Origin: Kurthia populi
GTDB lineage: Bacteria > Bacillota > Bacilli > Bacillales_A > Planococcaceae
NCBI RefSeq assembly: GCF_042686175.1
Contig: NZ_JBHUOR010000023.1
Location: 62,001 to 126,000 of the forward strand
Length of the DNA stretch: 64,000 nt
Direction: 5' to 3'
Shown: positions 34,226-45,100 of the stretch, piece after piece
Layout: every line of letters begins with the position of its first letter
Position numbering within the stretch: the stretch's first letter is position 1
The notes under the pieces: model-generated
Told to the model about the DNA's origin: nothing
The model's input: only the letters and a program-made list of their open reading frames with translations
Database searches by the model: none
Made by a program: the position numbers and the translations under genes

Positions 34226-35392
34226 ATGTCATTAACATTAAATAGCGAAGCAACACAACTTCGTATCTCTGGAATTCGTGAATTTTCAAATCAACTAGTA
34301 GATTACCCAAATGCCTTAAACTTAACAATTGGCCAACCAGATTTTCCAACGCCTGAAGCTGTGAAGCAAGCTGGTATTCGTGCGATTGAAGAAAATAAAA
34401 CATCGTACTCTCCGAATGCCGGTTTGCTTGAATTGCGTCAAGTGACGGCGGCGTATTTCAACGAACGCTACAATTGCAATTACAACGCAAATGAAGTGCT
34501 CGTAACCAATGGTGCAACACAGGCGATTGACGCGGTATTACGTACGATTATCGAGCCAGGGGATGAAATCATCCTATCTGCACCAATGTATGCAGGTTAT
34601 GTTCCAATGATTGAATATGCAAAAGCAAAACCTGTATTTTTAGACATCACGGAAACAAATTTTGAGCCAGAAGTCGATGCCTTAAAAGCATTGATTACGC
34701 CAAAAACGAAAGCGATTTTATTTAACTTCCCGTCAAATCCAACCGGTGCAACGGTAAGTCCAGAACGTATGGATGCGTTAGCTGCGTTTTTAGCAGAGCA
34801 AGATATTTATTTAATCTCCGATGAAATTTATAGTGAAATCACATTTGAAGGGGAATATCGTTCATTTGGTAGTTACCCTGCACTGAAAGATAAGCTATTC
34901 TTAATTTCGGGGTTATCAAAATCACATTCGATGACAGGCTGGCGCATTGGCTTTATCCTAGCACCTGAAGCATTGACGGATATTACGGTAAAAGTAAATG
35001 CCTTCAATATTTTATGTGCAGCGGTACCAAGCCAGTACGCAGCAATTGAGGCACTTACAGGCTCAAAAGACGCGCCAATCGCGATGACAGCGTCTTATAA
35101 AGAACGTCGCGACTACATTTATGGTCGTCTAGTAGAGATGGGACTTGAAGTACACAAGCCAAATGGTGCGTTCTACATTTTCCCTTCTATTAAACAATTT
35201 GGCATGAGCTCTCATGAATTTGCGACACGCTTATTAAAAGAAGCGGGCGTTTGCGTTGTACCGGGCGCTGTATTTGCGGCAGAAGGTTATTTACGTATTA
35301 CGTATGCTTATGCATTTGAAACATTAGTTGAAGCGATGGACCGCCTCGCTGCATTTGTTGAAAAAGTACGCGCTGAGCAAGCATCACACTAA
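34226..35392 (+). CDS. patA: PLP aminotransferase, PatA-like
   Basis: Class I aminotransferase of 388 residues. Motifs: ISGIREFSNQLVDYPNALNLTIGQPDFPTP, YSPNAGLLELRQ, NFPSNPTGATVS, the PLP-lysine segment SGLSKSHSMTGWRIGF, and NGAFYIFPSIK. These match B. subtilis PatA (N-acetyl-LL-diaminopimelate aminotransferase, lysine and diaminopimelate route); aromatic aminotransferase activity is an alternative. Single gene; the terminator element lies upstream and 184 bases separate it from tarI. Confidence 0.85.
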   Translation: MSLTLNSEATQLRISGIREFSNQLVDYPNALNLTIGQPDFPTPEAVKQAGIRAIEENKTSYSPNAGLLELRQVTAAYFNERYNCNYNANEVLVTNGATQAIDAVLRTIIEPGDEIILSAPMYAGYVPMIEYAKAKPVFLDITETNFEPEVDALKALITPKTKAILFNFPSNPTGATVSPERMDALAAFLAEQDIYLISDEIYSEITFEGEYRSFGSYPALKDKLFLISGLSKSHSMTGWRIGFILAPEALTDITVKVNAFNILCAAVPSQYAAIEALTGSKDAPIAMTASYKERRDYIYGRLVEMGLEVHKPNGAFYIFPSIKQFGMSSHEFATRLLKEAGVCVVPGAVFAAEGYLRITYAYAFETLVEAMDRLAAFVEKVRAEQASH

Positions 35393-35576
35393 TTATCGCA
35401 ACCCAAATCGACATTTAGACGTTCTAAATGTGAAGAAAACGCCTTCAAAATGTATTTCAACTGTATAACAATACGGATGTTTCTATGTTTTTGAAAGGTA
35501 TTTATGCTATTCTTACTTTTAGAGATAAATTCCAAAAATAATAATAATTAATTTTATAATCAATGAGGTGCTATAC

Positions 35577-36290
35577 ATGATTTATGCAGGTATTTTAGCA
35601 GGTGGTAAAGGAACTCGTATGGGTAACGTACCAATGCCTAAACAATTTTTAACATTAAATGATAAAGCAATCATCATCCATACATTAGAGAAATTTATTC
35701 TAAACAATCGTCTAGATAAAATTTTCATCGCGGTACCAAAAGATTGGGTTCAATACACACGCGATCTTGTGAAAAAACATCAACTAGATTTACCAAAAGT
35801 TGAAGTAATCCAAGGCGGCGCAGACCGTAATGACACAATCATGAATGTCATCGCAGCAATCGATAAGCAAAACGGCTTAAACGACGACGATATTTTAGTA
35901 ACACATGATGCCGTACGTCCATTCTTAACACACCGCATCATCGAGCAAAATATCGATGCAGGTCTTGAATTTGGTTCAGTTGATACAGTGATCGAAGCTA
36001 TCGATACAATCGTTGAATCACAAGACGGCGAATTTATTACACAAATTCCAGTGCGTAGCCATATGTTCCAAGGCCAAACGCCACAAACATTCAACATCAA
36101 AAAATTACAAGAGCTTTATAATAGCCTGTCTCAAGATGAAAAAGAAATCTTAACAGATGCATGTAAAATCTTCGCAATCAAAGGTGAGAAAGTTAAATTA
36201 GTACGTGGTGAAAGTTATAACATTAAAGTGACAACGCCTTACGATTTAAACGTGGCGAATTCAATTTTAAAAGGAAGTTTAGATAAATAA
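35577..36290 (+). CDS. tarI: Ribitol-5-phosphate cytidylyltransferase
   Basis: IspD-fold enzyme of 237 residues that makes CDP-ribitol from CTP and ribitol 5-phosphate. The CTP-binding AGILAGGKGTRMG, the lysine in MPKQFL, HDAVRPF and the C-terminal KVTTPYDLNVAN are present. The neighbouring tarJ makes this TarI rather than the isoprenoid IspD. An in-frame GTG three codons upstream belongs to the binding site GAGGTG. Its stop overlaps the tarJ start by one base (TAATG). The 184-base upstream gap has no clear promoter match. Confidence 0.93.
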   Translation: MIYAGILAGGKGTRMGNVPMPKQFLTLNDKAIIIHTLEKFILNNRLDKIFIAVPKDWVQYTRDLVKKHQLDLPKVEVIQGGADRNDTIMNVIAAIDKQNGLNDDDILVTHDAVRPFLTHRIIEQNIDAGLEFGSVDTVIEAIDTIVESQDGEFITQIPVRSHMFQGQTPQTFNIKKLQELYNSLSQDEKEILTDACKIFAIKGEKVKLVRGESYNIKVTTPYDLNVANSILKGSLDK

Positions 36291-37315
36291 TGATTAACCA
36301 AATTTATCGATTAGTATCTGCTCGCCAGATCGAAGTAACTTATAAGGACCGTGCAATTTCTTCTGACCACGTCGTTGTACGTCCAACTCACCTTTCAATT
36401 TGCGCTGCAGACCAACGTTACTACACAGGAACACGCGGCGAAGAAGCGATGAAGAAAAAATTACCGATGGCATTAATCCATGAAGGTGTAGGGGAAGTCG
36501 CTTACGACCCAACTGGTGAATATGCAGTCGGCACAAAAGTTGTTATGGTACCGAATACACCAACAGAGGAAGACCCATATGTAGCAGAAAACTACTTACG
36601 CTCTAGTAAGTTCCGTTCTTCAGGCTACGATGGCTTCATGCAAGATTATGTGTTCTTAAATCGTGACCGCTTAGTCGTATTACCAGAAGATATGAATATG
36701 GAAGTAGCGGCATTTACAGAATTAGTAACTATCGCTACGCATTCAATCGCTCGCTTTGAACGCAAAGCAATTAAACGCCGCGGTACATTTGGCGTTTGGG
36801 GCGATGGAAACTTAGGTTTCATCACATGTCTATTATTAAAATACATGTACCCAGACTGCAAAGTAACCATCTTTGGTAAAACACAATATAAATTAGACCA
36901 CTTCTCATTCGTTGACGAAAAAATCTTCATTAACGAAATCCCTGAGGACTACATGGTAGACCATGCATTCGAATGTGCTGGCGGTAAAGGTAGCCAATAC
37001 GCAATCGACCAAATGATCGACCACGTACATCCTGAAGCAACACTTTGCTTATTAGGTGTAAGTGAATATCCTGTAGAAATCAACACACGTATGGTCCTTG
37101 AAAAAGGCTTAACACTTGTTGGCTCAAGCCGTAGTGGTGCTGTTGATTTCCAAAAAACAGTGGATCTTTATAAAGCACATCCTGAAATTCCTGAGTACTT
37201 ATCGACATTAGTTGGATACACACAAGAAGTGACATCTGTTAAAGACATTATCACTGCCTTTGAAAGTGACTTATCTAGCTCATGGGGTAAGAGCGTCATG
37301 TTATGGAAAATCTAA
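36290..37315 (+). CDS. tarJ: Ribulose-5-phosphate reductase TarJ
   Basis: Zinc-dependent medium-chain alcohol dehydrogenase of 341 residues that reduces ribulose 5-phosphate to ribitol 5-phosphate for TarI. Visible: the zinc-site Cys in SICAADQRYYTG, HEGVGEV, and the NADPH-binding region GVWGDGNLGFITCLLLK. Coupled to tarI by a one-base stop/start overlap and overlapping the next gene by 13 bases, so the first three genes are translationally linked. Confidence 0.93.
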   Translation: MINQIYRLVSARQIEVTYKDRAISSDHVVVRPTHLSICAADQRYYTGTRGEEAMKKKLPMALIHEGVGEVAYDPTGEYAVGTKVVMVPNTPTEEDPYVAENYLRSSKFRSSGYDGFMQDYVFLNRDRLVVLPEDMNMEVAAFTELVTIATHSIARFERKAIKRRGTFGVWGDGNLGFITCLLLKYMYPDCKVTIFGKTQYKLDHFSFVDEKIFINEIPEDYMVDHAFECAGGKGSQYAIDQMIDHVHPEATLCLLGVSEYPVEINTRMVLEKGLTLVGSSRSGAVDFQKTVDLYKAHPEIPEYLSTLVGYTQEVTSVKDIITAFESDLSSSWGKSVMLWKI

Positions 37316-38436
37316 AAAAGACAATCCAATATACAATCCAAAGAATCTATAAAGCAATTTATAGATTCTTCTATTTCGTTTTAGAGCAAAAATCGATTGA
37401 TGAGAAAAAAATTGTCGTCTACACCTATCGCTCGAATCAGCTAGAGGGCAATCTAAAGGCCGTCGTGCGTGAAATCCAAAAGACGCATCCGGAAATGCAT
37501 ATCGAAATACGCAAGGCACCTAAGCAAATGGGACTTGCGTTATTTAAAGAGCTTCCGGCTATCGCTAATGCAAAAATGGTGTTACTAGACGATTATTTCT
37601 TACCGGTTTATCTAATAAATCCACGTAAAGAAACAAAATTCGTTCAATTATGGCATGCAGCAGGTGCATTTAAAAAATTCGGGTATAGTACGAAGGATAC
37701 GAAATTTGGACCGTCCTCACAGTATTTAAATATTGTGCCTGTCCATATGCATTATTCGCATGTCTATGTATCATCAAAGGCGGTCGTACCGTATTACGCA
37801 GAAGCGTTTAATATGTCGGAAAATCAAGTGTATCCACTAGGGATTCCGCGTACGGACCTACTCGGTGAGGAAGTTGTGCCGAGTGATGCATTAACACCGG
37901 TTCAACTAGAGCGCTGTAAAGTATTGATTGCGCCAACGTATCGTGCGAAAAGTGGCCAAAGTGAGTCGAACCTAGACTGGCTCGCTGTGCTACAAACGAT
38001 TGCACCGCAATTAGCGCCCCATATTCAGCTTATCGTTATGCCGCACCCGTATTCGGACCGTACTGAGTGGAGTGTGTTGACACAATTTGATAATATCGTG
38101 CTCGATTATCAGCACCCATTAAATGAATGGATGCCAATAGCAGACGCATTTATTACGGATTATTCATCAGCGATTTTTGAATTTGCATTATTCGAACGCC
38201 CACTTGCACATTACGTGCCAGATTTAGCGGAGTATACAGCAAGCAGAGGGCTTTATCGTCCACTTGAAGCTATTTCGGATGGTACGATTTTACAAGAACA
38301 ACACGCGCTTGTTTCTTGGATTAACAACCGCAAGAAAAATGAACAGTATGATACATCGCGTATGGTGGAGTTTAATTTCAGCCACACAGAGGATGTATCG
38401 AAAAAAATCGTACAACATCTATTTGAATCCAATTAA
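37303..38436 (+). CDS. CDP-glycerol/CDP-ribitol phosphotransferase family enzyme (1)
   Basis: 377-residue GT-B enzyme of the Tag/Tar polymerase and primase family. Motifs: LWHAAGAFKKFGYSTKD (near 113), GIPRTDLL, and ITDYSSAIFEFALFERPLAHYV, which in this family binds the CDP-polyol phosphate. A peripheral membrane enzyme adding ribitol- or glycerol-phosphate to the growing teichoic acid. Without the N-terminal extension of the long TagF. Placed after tarIJ, so ribitol transfer is likely. Start overlaps the end of tarJ by 13 bases. Confidence 0.85.
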   Translation: MENLKKTIQYTIQRIYKAIYRFFYFVLEQKSIDEKKIVVYTYRSNQLEGNLKAVVREIQKTHPEMHIEIRKAPKQMGLALFKELPAIANAKMVLLDDYFLPVYLINPRKETKFVQLWHAAGAFKKFGYSTKDTKFGPSSQYLNIVPVHMHYSHVYVSSKAVVPYYAEAFNMSENQVYPLGIPRTDLLGEEVVPSDALTPVQLERCKVLIAPTYRAKSGQSESNLDWLAVLQTIAPQLAPHIQLIVMPHPYSDRTEWSVLTQFDNIVLDYQHPLNEWMPIADAFITDYSSAIFEFALFERPLAHYVPDLAEYTASRGLYRPLEAISDGTILQEQHALVSWINNRKKNEQYDTSRMVEFNFSHTEDVSKKIVQHLFESN

Positions 38437-38467
38437 GGATGATTTTGTTTCGAAAAGAGGTAGACAA

Positions 38468-39643
38468 ATGGCAACAAAAAAGAAGAAAAAAGAATCGTTT
38501 AAGAAAAAGTTAGACCGTAAATTTAAAAAAGAAATTTTCCAAGCGATGTATAAAGGTTTCTCGATGCTCCCAATTCAAAAAAATAAAGTATCGATTCTAT
38601 CAGATAGCCGTAAAGATTTAAGTGATAACTTCCAAATGGTTTATGATGAGTTACAACGTCGTGAGAACTATAAGTATTACTTTTTATTAAAACCAAGTGT
38701 GAAAAAACGTAAACGCTACATTGAAATTATTCAATTAGCGTACAATATCGCTACATCAAAAGTTATCATGCTCGATGACTTTTACCCAATGATTTATCCA
38801 CTGAAAATCCGCAAAGGTGCCGATTTAATTCAAATTTGGCATGCAGTTGGGGCGTTCAAAACGTTCGGCTTTAGCCGTATGGGTAAGCCAGGTGGTCCAA
38901 AGCCAACGTCTGTATCGCATAAAAACTATACAAAAGCGATTGTAAGTTCAAAATATGTCGCACCGTTTTATGCAGAGGGCTTTGGTATCGACGAATCAAA
39001 AGTTGTGGCAACAGGTGTGCCGCGTACGGATGTATTTTTCGATGAGCAATACAAAGCAGATAAACAAGCGATGATGTACGGAAAATATCCAGAGCTTGAA
39101 GGCAAGCATGTGACATTATATGCGCCGACATTCCGTGGTAATGGCCAAACAAGTGCCCACTTCCCACACCATATGCTTGATTTCGATAAATTATATGCGT
39201 CACTTGGCGAAAACGATGTGTTCTTAATTAAAATGCATCCATTCGTTAAGAAGAAATTTAAAATTCCAGTAGAATATCGCGATAAAATTAAAGATTTCAC
39301 AAAATATCCTTCTGTTAATGATATTTTATTTATTACCGATATTTTAATTACCGACTACTCATCTGTTTGCTTCGAGTTTGCGTTATTAAACAAACCGATG
39401 ATCTTCTTCTGCTTCGACTTAGAAGAATACGTGGCATCACGCGATTTCTACGTATCCTACGACGAATTTACACCAGGAGATGTCGTACGTAATACCGATG
39501 AGCTTGTTGCGTCAATGAACAAACATCGTGCAGACGAGGTAGTCGATTTAACGGAATTCACCGATAAATTCTTCGATGATTTAGATGGTAAGTCTACTGA
39601 ACGTGTAGCACAGCTTGTTATCGATTGTATGAACCGCAAGTAG
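38468..39643 (+). CDS. CDP-glycerol/CDP-ribitol phosphotransferase family enzyme (2)
   Basis: 391-residue paralogue of the preceding gene. Very basic N-terminus (ATKKKKKESFKKKLDRKFKKE) suited to membrane association, then WHAVGAFKTFGFSRMG, GVPRTDVFF, LYAPTFRGNG, ITDYSSVCFEFALLNKPMIFF. The frame is open 68 codons further upstream over the end of the previous gene, but AAGAGGTAG lies just before the ATG used. Two adjacent members suggest one primase and one polymerase (TarL-like); which is which cannot be told from the sequence. Confidence 0.85.
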   Translation: MATKKKKKESFKKKLDRKFKKEIFQAMYKGFSMLPIQKNKVSILSDSRKDLSDNFQMVYDELQRRENYKYYFLLKPSVKKRKRYIEIIQLAYNIATSKVIMLDDFYPMIYPLKIRKGADLIQIWHAVGAFKTFGFSRMGKPGGPKPTSVSHKNYTKAIVSSKYVAPFYAEGFGIDESKVVATGVPRTDVFFDEQYKADKQAMMYGKYPELEGKHVTLYAPTFRGNGQTSAHFPHHMLDFDKLYASLGENDVFLIKMHPFVKKKFKIPVEYRDKIKDFTKYPSVNDILFITDILITDYSSVCFEFALLNKPMIFFCFDLEEYVASRDFYVSYDEFTPGDVVRNTDELVASMNKHRADEVVDLTEFTDKFFDDLDGKSTERVAQLVIDCMNRK

Positions 39644-39655
39644 GAGTGAGAAGCG

Positions 39656-41194
39656 ATGACAAAACGCACAGTATTTATGGTTGTATGGGATGTAGATGTT
39701 CATAAGGGCGGCATCAATAGTGTCATGTTCCGTCGTACCCATATGTTTAATAACGAGCGCTACCGCAGTCATATCGTGACGTTCGATGATAAGCAGTATG
39801 GCTATGCGGAGGTTGAAAAACAGTTGCATGACGACGGTCGACTTGATAGCGAAGCTTCTATTATTAATGTCTATGATTATTACCGCAAGAAAATGACGCG
39901 CGATAAAAATGTCAGTGACGAGGACCGCGAGCATTACGAGCAGCTTCATAAGCGTGAAGAAAAGGGCTATAAAATACAGGATGATGAGCAGGCGACGCTG
40001 TACTTTTTAAATGGCCAGTTCGTAAAGCATAAAAAGTGGGATACGAACGGACAACTTGCAAGCATTGATTACTATTATTCAAATACGCGTGTCATCGCTT
40101 ATACCGAGGAGTACCATCCTGAGGGCTATTTGATTCGTAAATCGACGTACCACCCGAAAAACGGGGGGCTCAATCAGATTTTACATTATACGCCGGATGG
40201 TCATTGCTACTTAGCGCGCTGGTTTAATTCAGGCACAGGCAAGCAGCAGCGTATTGTGTTGTTTGGCACCGATAAAAAAGAAGTTGTGTCATTTGAAAAT
40301 AATACGGAGTTTCACGCATATTTCTTAGAAGAGCTTGCAAGGGCTGAGGATACGAAGCCATACTTTATTTGTGATGGTCCTGGTTCTGCGACGAAGCTTC
40401 AAAAGATGTCGCCATCACTTGCGCATCGGATTTACGCCATTCATACAACGGTGTATGAAGAGCCATTTACGCAGGGGAGCGAGCTGAAGGACAATCATAA
40501 GCGTTTATTTGCGAATAAAGAAGCGCATGTACCGGTTGTCGTGTTAACCGAGCATCAAAAAGCCGATTTAGAAGCGGATTTTGGCGATAACTTTGATTAT
40601 CATGTCATTTCACATGCGATGAATGTGCGCCAAAATGTAGTAGAGAAGAAGCCATTTGTTGCGTCGATTGTTAGTCGACTAGCACCTGAAAAACGTATCC
40701 ATTTAGCGATTCGTGCATTTAAATTAGTTGTGCGAGAAGAGCCGGATGCGATTTTGAATATTTATGGTACAGGTGATGAAGAGCCTGAGCTACGTAAGCT
40801 GGTTCGTAAATTAAAATTAACGAATCATGTGTTCTTCAAAGGCTATACGACCAATGCGGATGATGTGTTTGCAGAGTCGCAATTTACGATTATTACGTCG
40901 CTTTATGAGGGACAATCACTTGTCGCGCTAGAGGCGTACGCAAATAAAACAGCGGTTGTCGCATTTGACATTAACTACTTAGTAGAAGAAATGTACGATA
41001 ATCCGAAGCTCGCATCGATTGTACCAGATGGCGACAAGGAAGCCTTATCGGATGCGATGATTGAATTATTTAAAGACCCAGCGCGTGCAAAAGCGATGGG
41101 TGAGGCAGGGCATGAACTTGTCAAAAATCACTATCATTTTGTGGATCAGTATAAAAAATGGGATGCCTTATTTTCAGAACTAGCAGCAAAATAA
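39656..41194 (+). CDS. GT4 glycosyltransferase, TagE/TarM-like (1)
   Basis: 512-residue GT-B glycosyltransferase. The N-terminal lobe starts VFMVVWDVDVHKGGINSV; an inserted beta-rich wedge region (about 115-200) carries MORN-like lines such as KWDTNGQL and EYHPEGYLIRKSTYHP; the C-terminal lobe has VSRLAPEKRIHLAIRAF and the donor-binding TSLYEGQSLVALEAYANK. TagE and TarM, with the same layout, put glucose or GlcNAc on teichoic acid chains. Last gene of the tarIJ operon, 12 bases after the transferase, ending in a terminator. Confidence 0.8.
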   Translation: MTKRTVFMVVWDVDVHKGGINSVMFRRTHMFNNERYRSHIVTFDDKQYGYAEVEKQLHDDGRLDSEASIINVYDYYRKKMTRDKNVSDEDREHYEQLHKREEKGYKIQDDEQATLYFLNGQFVKHKKWDTNGQLASIDYYYSNTRVIAYTEEYHPEGYLIRKSTYHPKNGGLNQILHYTPDGHCYLARWFNSGTGKQQRIVLFGTDKKEVVSFENNTEFHAYFLEELARAEDTKPYFICDGPGSATKLQKMSPSLAHRIYAIHTTVYEEPFTQGSELKDNHKRLFANKEAHVPVVVLTEHQKADLEADFGDNFDYHVISHAMNVRQNVVEKKPFVASIVSRLAPEKRIHLAIRAFKLVVREEPDAILNIYGTGDEEPELRKLVRKLKLTNHVFFKGYTTNADDVFAESQFTIITSLYEGQSLVALEAYANKTAVVAFDINYLVEEMYDNPKLASIVPDGDKEALSDAMIELFKDPARAKAMGEAGHELVKNHYHFVDQYKKWDALFSELAAK

Positions 41195-41223
41195 TCGCTT
41201 TAGCTGAAAAAAAGCATCGATGG

Positions 41224-41257
41224 AGTGCAGGAAAGTCATTTTTCCGCACTTTTTTTA
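41224..41257 (+). terminator. Terminator of the tarIJ operon
   Basis: AGTGC-A-GGAAA / TTTCC-GCACT hairpin followed by seven T. Confidence 0.75.
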
Positions 41258-41373
41258 GGCCATTTTTTTGTGTTGGCGCATGTTATTGAGTACAAGCTCG
41301 TCAGATGATAGATTAGGTATAGAAGAAGTTTCACCAGCTTCTTCTACCTTAACCCATTCACTTTTTTCGAAAG

Positions 41374-41400
41374 AAAGCGCATATCCCGGCGCTTTTTTTT
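41374..41400 (+). terminator. Second terminator-like hairpin, no upstream gene
   Basis: AAAGCGC-ATATCCCG-GCGCTTT and a run of eight T. The preceding 115 bases (41258-41373) hold no convincing gene, only an inverted repeat GAAGAAG / CTTCTTC near 41321-41343, so a short untranslated RNA or a backup terminator is possible. Confidence 0.55.
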
Positions 41401-41442
41401 CGTTTGTTAGAAATCAATCCATCGTTCTTTTACGCAAAACGG

Positions 41443-41504
41443 TTGAATTTTTTTAGAATCGTGATAGAATAAATGACTAGATGACCGGATTAGGTTTCTG
41501 GTCA
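41443..41504 (+). promoter_or_regulatory. Promoter and likely operator of the TetR gene
   Basis: TTGAAT (41443-41448), 16-base spacer, TAGAAT (41465-41470), followed at the expected transcript start by the dyad TGACC...GGTCA (41482-41486 and 41500-41504). This position fits autorepression by the TetR-family protein encoded next. Confidence 0.55.
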
Positions 41505-41540
41505 GTTTTAGAGAAAATACGAGAGAGAGAGTTGAGTGAC

Positions 41541-42110
41541 ATGGATCGCCGTACAGAAATTATCGAAGCAGCACGTCAGTCATTCACTTTATTTGGCTAT
41601 AAAGCAACGACAATGGACCAAATCGCAAAACTTGCAAAGGTCGGTAAGGGCACGATTTATACGTTCTTCAAAAACAAGGACGTATTATTCGAACATATTG
41701 CGCTTCAAATGGTTGCAGAGATGAAGCGAGAGGTAGAAGCGGTTATTGATCATGACCTACCATTTACGAAAAATGCACATCATGTGTTAATGAAAATTTT
41801 AGAATTTCGTGAGATGCATAAGCTTTATGCCAAATTAATTGAAGAAGAGAAATCAATGAACACACCAGAAGTTCATACGATGATGACGAAGATTGAGGAT
41901 GCGCTGCTATCGTTCTTAGAGGAGCGAATCGAGTATGCGGTGTCAAAAGGTGAAATGGTCGCAAATGATACGCGATTAGTGGCGTACTTGTTGCTGAAAG
42001 CTTATCTTGCAGTTGCCGTTGAATGGTCAGATTATCATGAAAATGAGCTGACAGAAGAGCAAATTATTGAGCTTTTCCAAGGTACGATTTTTAGAGGGCT
42101 TACACCCTAA
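41541..42110 (+). CDS. TetR-family regulator (YhgD-like)
   Basis: 189-residue regulator. The N-terminal helix-turn-helix is standard (RRTEIIEAARQSFTLFGYKATTMDQIAKLAKVGKGTIYTFFKNKDVLFE); the C-terminal ligand domain is all helix. It lies 84 bases upstream of the YhgE/Pip gene, the same pairing as yhgD-yhgE in B. subtilis, so it probably represses that gene. The open frame extends 20 codons upstream over the putative operator; the ATG followed by DRRTEI is the natural TetR start although its ribosome binding site is weak. Confidence 0.88.
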   Translation: MDRRTEIIEAARQSFTLFGYKATTMDQIAKLAKVGKGTIYTFFKNKDVLFEHIALQMVAEMKREVEAVIDHDLPFTKNAHHVLMKILEFREMHKLYAKLIEEEKSMNTPEVHTMMTKIEDALLSFLEERIEYAVSKGEMVANDTRLVAYLLLKAYLAVAVEWSDYHENELTEEQIIELFQGTIFRGLTP

Positions 42111-42194
42111 TCGTATTTTTTTGCTCAAAAATGACTAATTCAAGAAATGGGTCAGTTGGTATTTCCGAATATAAAATAAAGGAGGGTCACATGC

Positions 42195-45100
42195 ATGTTT
42201 AAAGAAGAATGGAAGCAGATTTTTTCAAATAAAATGCTCATGATTTCATTAGCAGCCATTTTATTTGTTCCAATCATTTACGCAGGCATGTTCCTATGGT
42301 CTTTTTGGGACCCGTATGGCAAATTAGATAAAGTACCTGTTGCTATCGTCAATCAAGACGTTGGGGCAAAGGTAGAAGGCAAAGAATTAACAGTCGGTGA
42401 TGACTTAGTCGATGAATTGCTGAAAGATAAAAGTTTAGATTTCCATGAGGTAACAGAGGAACAAGCGCAAAAAGGGTTAGATGATCGAAAGTATTATATG
42501 ACGATTGAAATCCCAGAAAACTTCAGTGAAAATGCAGGAACTTTATTAGATAAAGACCCTGAGAAAATGACACTGAAATATAAACAAAACCAAGGCTTAA
42601 ACTTCTTGGCATCGCAAGTTACTAATTCAGCGATGGAAAAAATTCGTACGAAAGTGAATACAAAAGTAGCCGAAACGTACTCAGAGCAATTATTCGATAA
42701 CATTAAAAAAATGAGTGATGGCTACGGTGACGCTTCAAAAGGTGCGAAAAAATTAAAAAATGGTTCTAAAAAATTAGCCGATGGGACAACGGATTTACAA
42801 GACGGTATTCTTCAATTGAAGGATGGCTCGATCCAACTGAATACAGGCGCTGCAGATGCGGAATCAGGTGCTACAGAGCTACATAGCGGGATCGTTTCAG
42901 CAAAAGACGGTGCACTTCAACTTGATACAGGGATTGGCTCTGCGAAAGATGGCTCCAATCAATTAGCAACAGGGATTACATCAGCGAAGGATGGCTCACA
43001 ACAATTAGCGGATGGTGCAACATCTGCAAAATCAGGCTCTGAGCAATTAAATACAGGAATTACGTCAGCGAAAGACGGTTCACAACAGCTAGCAGACGGT
43101 GCTACTTCCGCGAAGGACGGTTCGAAGCAGTTGAAAGACGGCATCGGTTCAGCCAAAGATGGCTCACAACAGCTAGCAGACGGTGCGAAATCTGCAAAAT
43201 CAGGGTCTACACAATTGAAAGACGGGATTAACTCTGCGAAAGATGGTTCACAACAACTAGCAGACGGTGCAAAATCAGCAAAATCAGGTTCTAAAAAACT
43301 TGAAGACGGTGCAAAATCAGCGACAACAGGTTCTGAAAAAGTAGCGGATGGTGCAAAAAAAGTAGCAAGTGGTGCTAGTGACTTAGCCGATGGTGCAGGT
43401 CAGTTCCAAGATGGCACACAGCAATTAGCCGATGGTGCGACAAAGCTTCAAAAAGAAGGGACAGGTAAGCTTGTCACATCACTTACCGAACAGCAGCCAC
43501 AAATCAATGAATTGAATAAAGGTGCAACTGATTTATCAACAGGATTAAATACTTTAAATGAAAAAATCCCGTCTCTTGCAGATGCGGCCAATCAATTAGC
43601 GATAGCATTAGATGCGGTTCCAACATCAACAGATGAGACAGCACCACTGAAAGATGCAGTCGAAAAAGCAAATGCGGTCACAGCAGATGGCGCACAAACA
43701 GCAGCCAATGCAGACGCAAGTGCACAAGCATTAGTTGATCAAATTAATGCCTTAGAAATAGACGAAAGTCAAAAAGCGGCATTACTTGAAGCGGCAAATG
43801 CGACAAAGGATGCCACAGCAAAAGCAGCGACTGCAGCGAACTCAACAGCCGATGCTCAAAAAACAATTTCTGATACAGCAAGCAATCTACCATCAAAAGC
43901 GGACGTAACTGAAAATGCGAAAGCATTATCAAAAGCTGTTGCGGAAGGTTTAAATGGTACAGAGCAAACAGTCGGAATTAAAGGCGCTGTGAATCAATTA
44001 GCAGCAGGCTCAGATGAATTAGCAGCAGGAACAACGAAACTTGCAGACGGCTGGGATAGCTCAATTGCTGGCGCTAATGAATTAAATGATAGCGCGAAAC
44101 AATTAGCAAGCGGTGCCACTGAATTAAACAGTAAAGTGCCTGAATTACAAAAGGGCGCAAGTGAATTAAGTGACGGCGCTTCAGCAGTCGCAACCGGCGC
44201 GACCGATTTAAATAGTGGCCTTAGAAAACTTTCAACAGGTGCAACTGATTTAAATAAAGGTCTCGGTACACTGGCAACCGGCGCGACTGATTTAAATGGC
44301 GGCCTTGGTCAACTTCAAACAGGTGCGACAGATCTTAATAAAGGTCTCGGCACACTGGCAACAGGTGCGACTGATTTAAACGGTGGCCTTGGAAAGCTTC
44401 AAACAGGCGCGACCGACCTTAACAATGGTCTCGGTACACTGGCAACAGGAGCGGGCGACTTAAACAATGGTTTAGGTCAACTCCAAACAGGTTCAAACGA
44501 TTTAACAACTGGCTTAGGTCAGCTCACAACAGGTGCTAATGACTTAAATGGTGGTCTAGGTCAATTACAAACAGGTGCAGGTAACCTACAATCTGGTATG
44601 ACACAATTAGCAGATGGCTCTGGCTCACTTGTATCTGGTCTTGGTCAATTAGATGAAGGTTCCAATTCACTGAAAACAGGTCTCGGTGATTTACACAAAG
44701 GTACAGGAGACTTAGCAGACGGTTCTACGGAACTTGCTGATGGCTCTACTAAATTACTAAACGGTCAAAATGACCTAACAGACGGTTCGAAAGAGCTTCA
44801 AACAAAACTTGCAGATGCCAAAGACGAGGCAGATGTCGATGCAGATGAAAAAACATACAATATGGAAGCAGAGCCAGTCGAGCTTGATAAGAAAGAGCAA
44901 AACGCGGTAGAAAACTACGGTACAGGCTTTGCACCATACTTTATCTCAATGGGTCTTCTCGTTGGGGCACTTGTTATTACGGTTATTTTCAATGTGACAC
45001 ATCCTGCCGTACAGCCAACAAGCGCAAGTGCGTGGTACTGGAGTAAAACGTCTGTCTTACTTGTGATGGGCTTCTTCCAAGCAATCATCATCGTAACAGT

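Noticed and set aside
41268..41456. 62-residue frame before the TetR gene
   Set aside because: It spans a terminator hairpin, is Ser-rich and has no ribosome binding site.
42760..43400. Intergenic or satellite DNA repeats
   Set aside because: The repeats are in frame, codon-degenerate and continuous with the YhgE/Pip reading frame.
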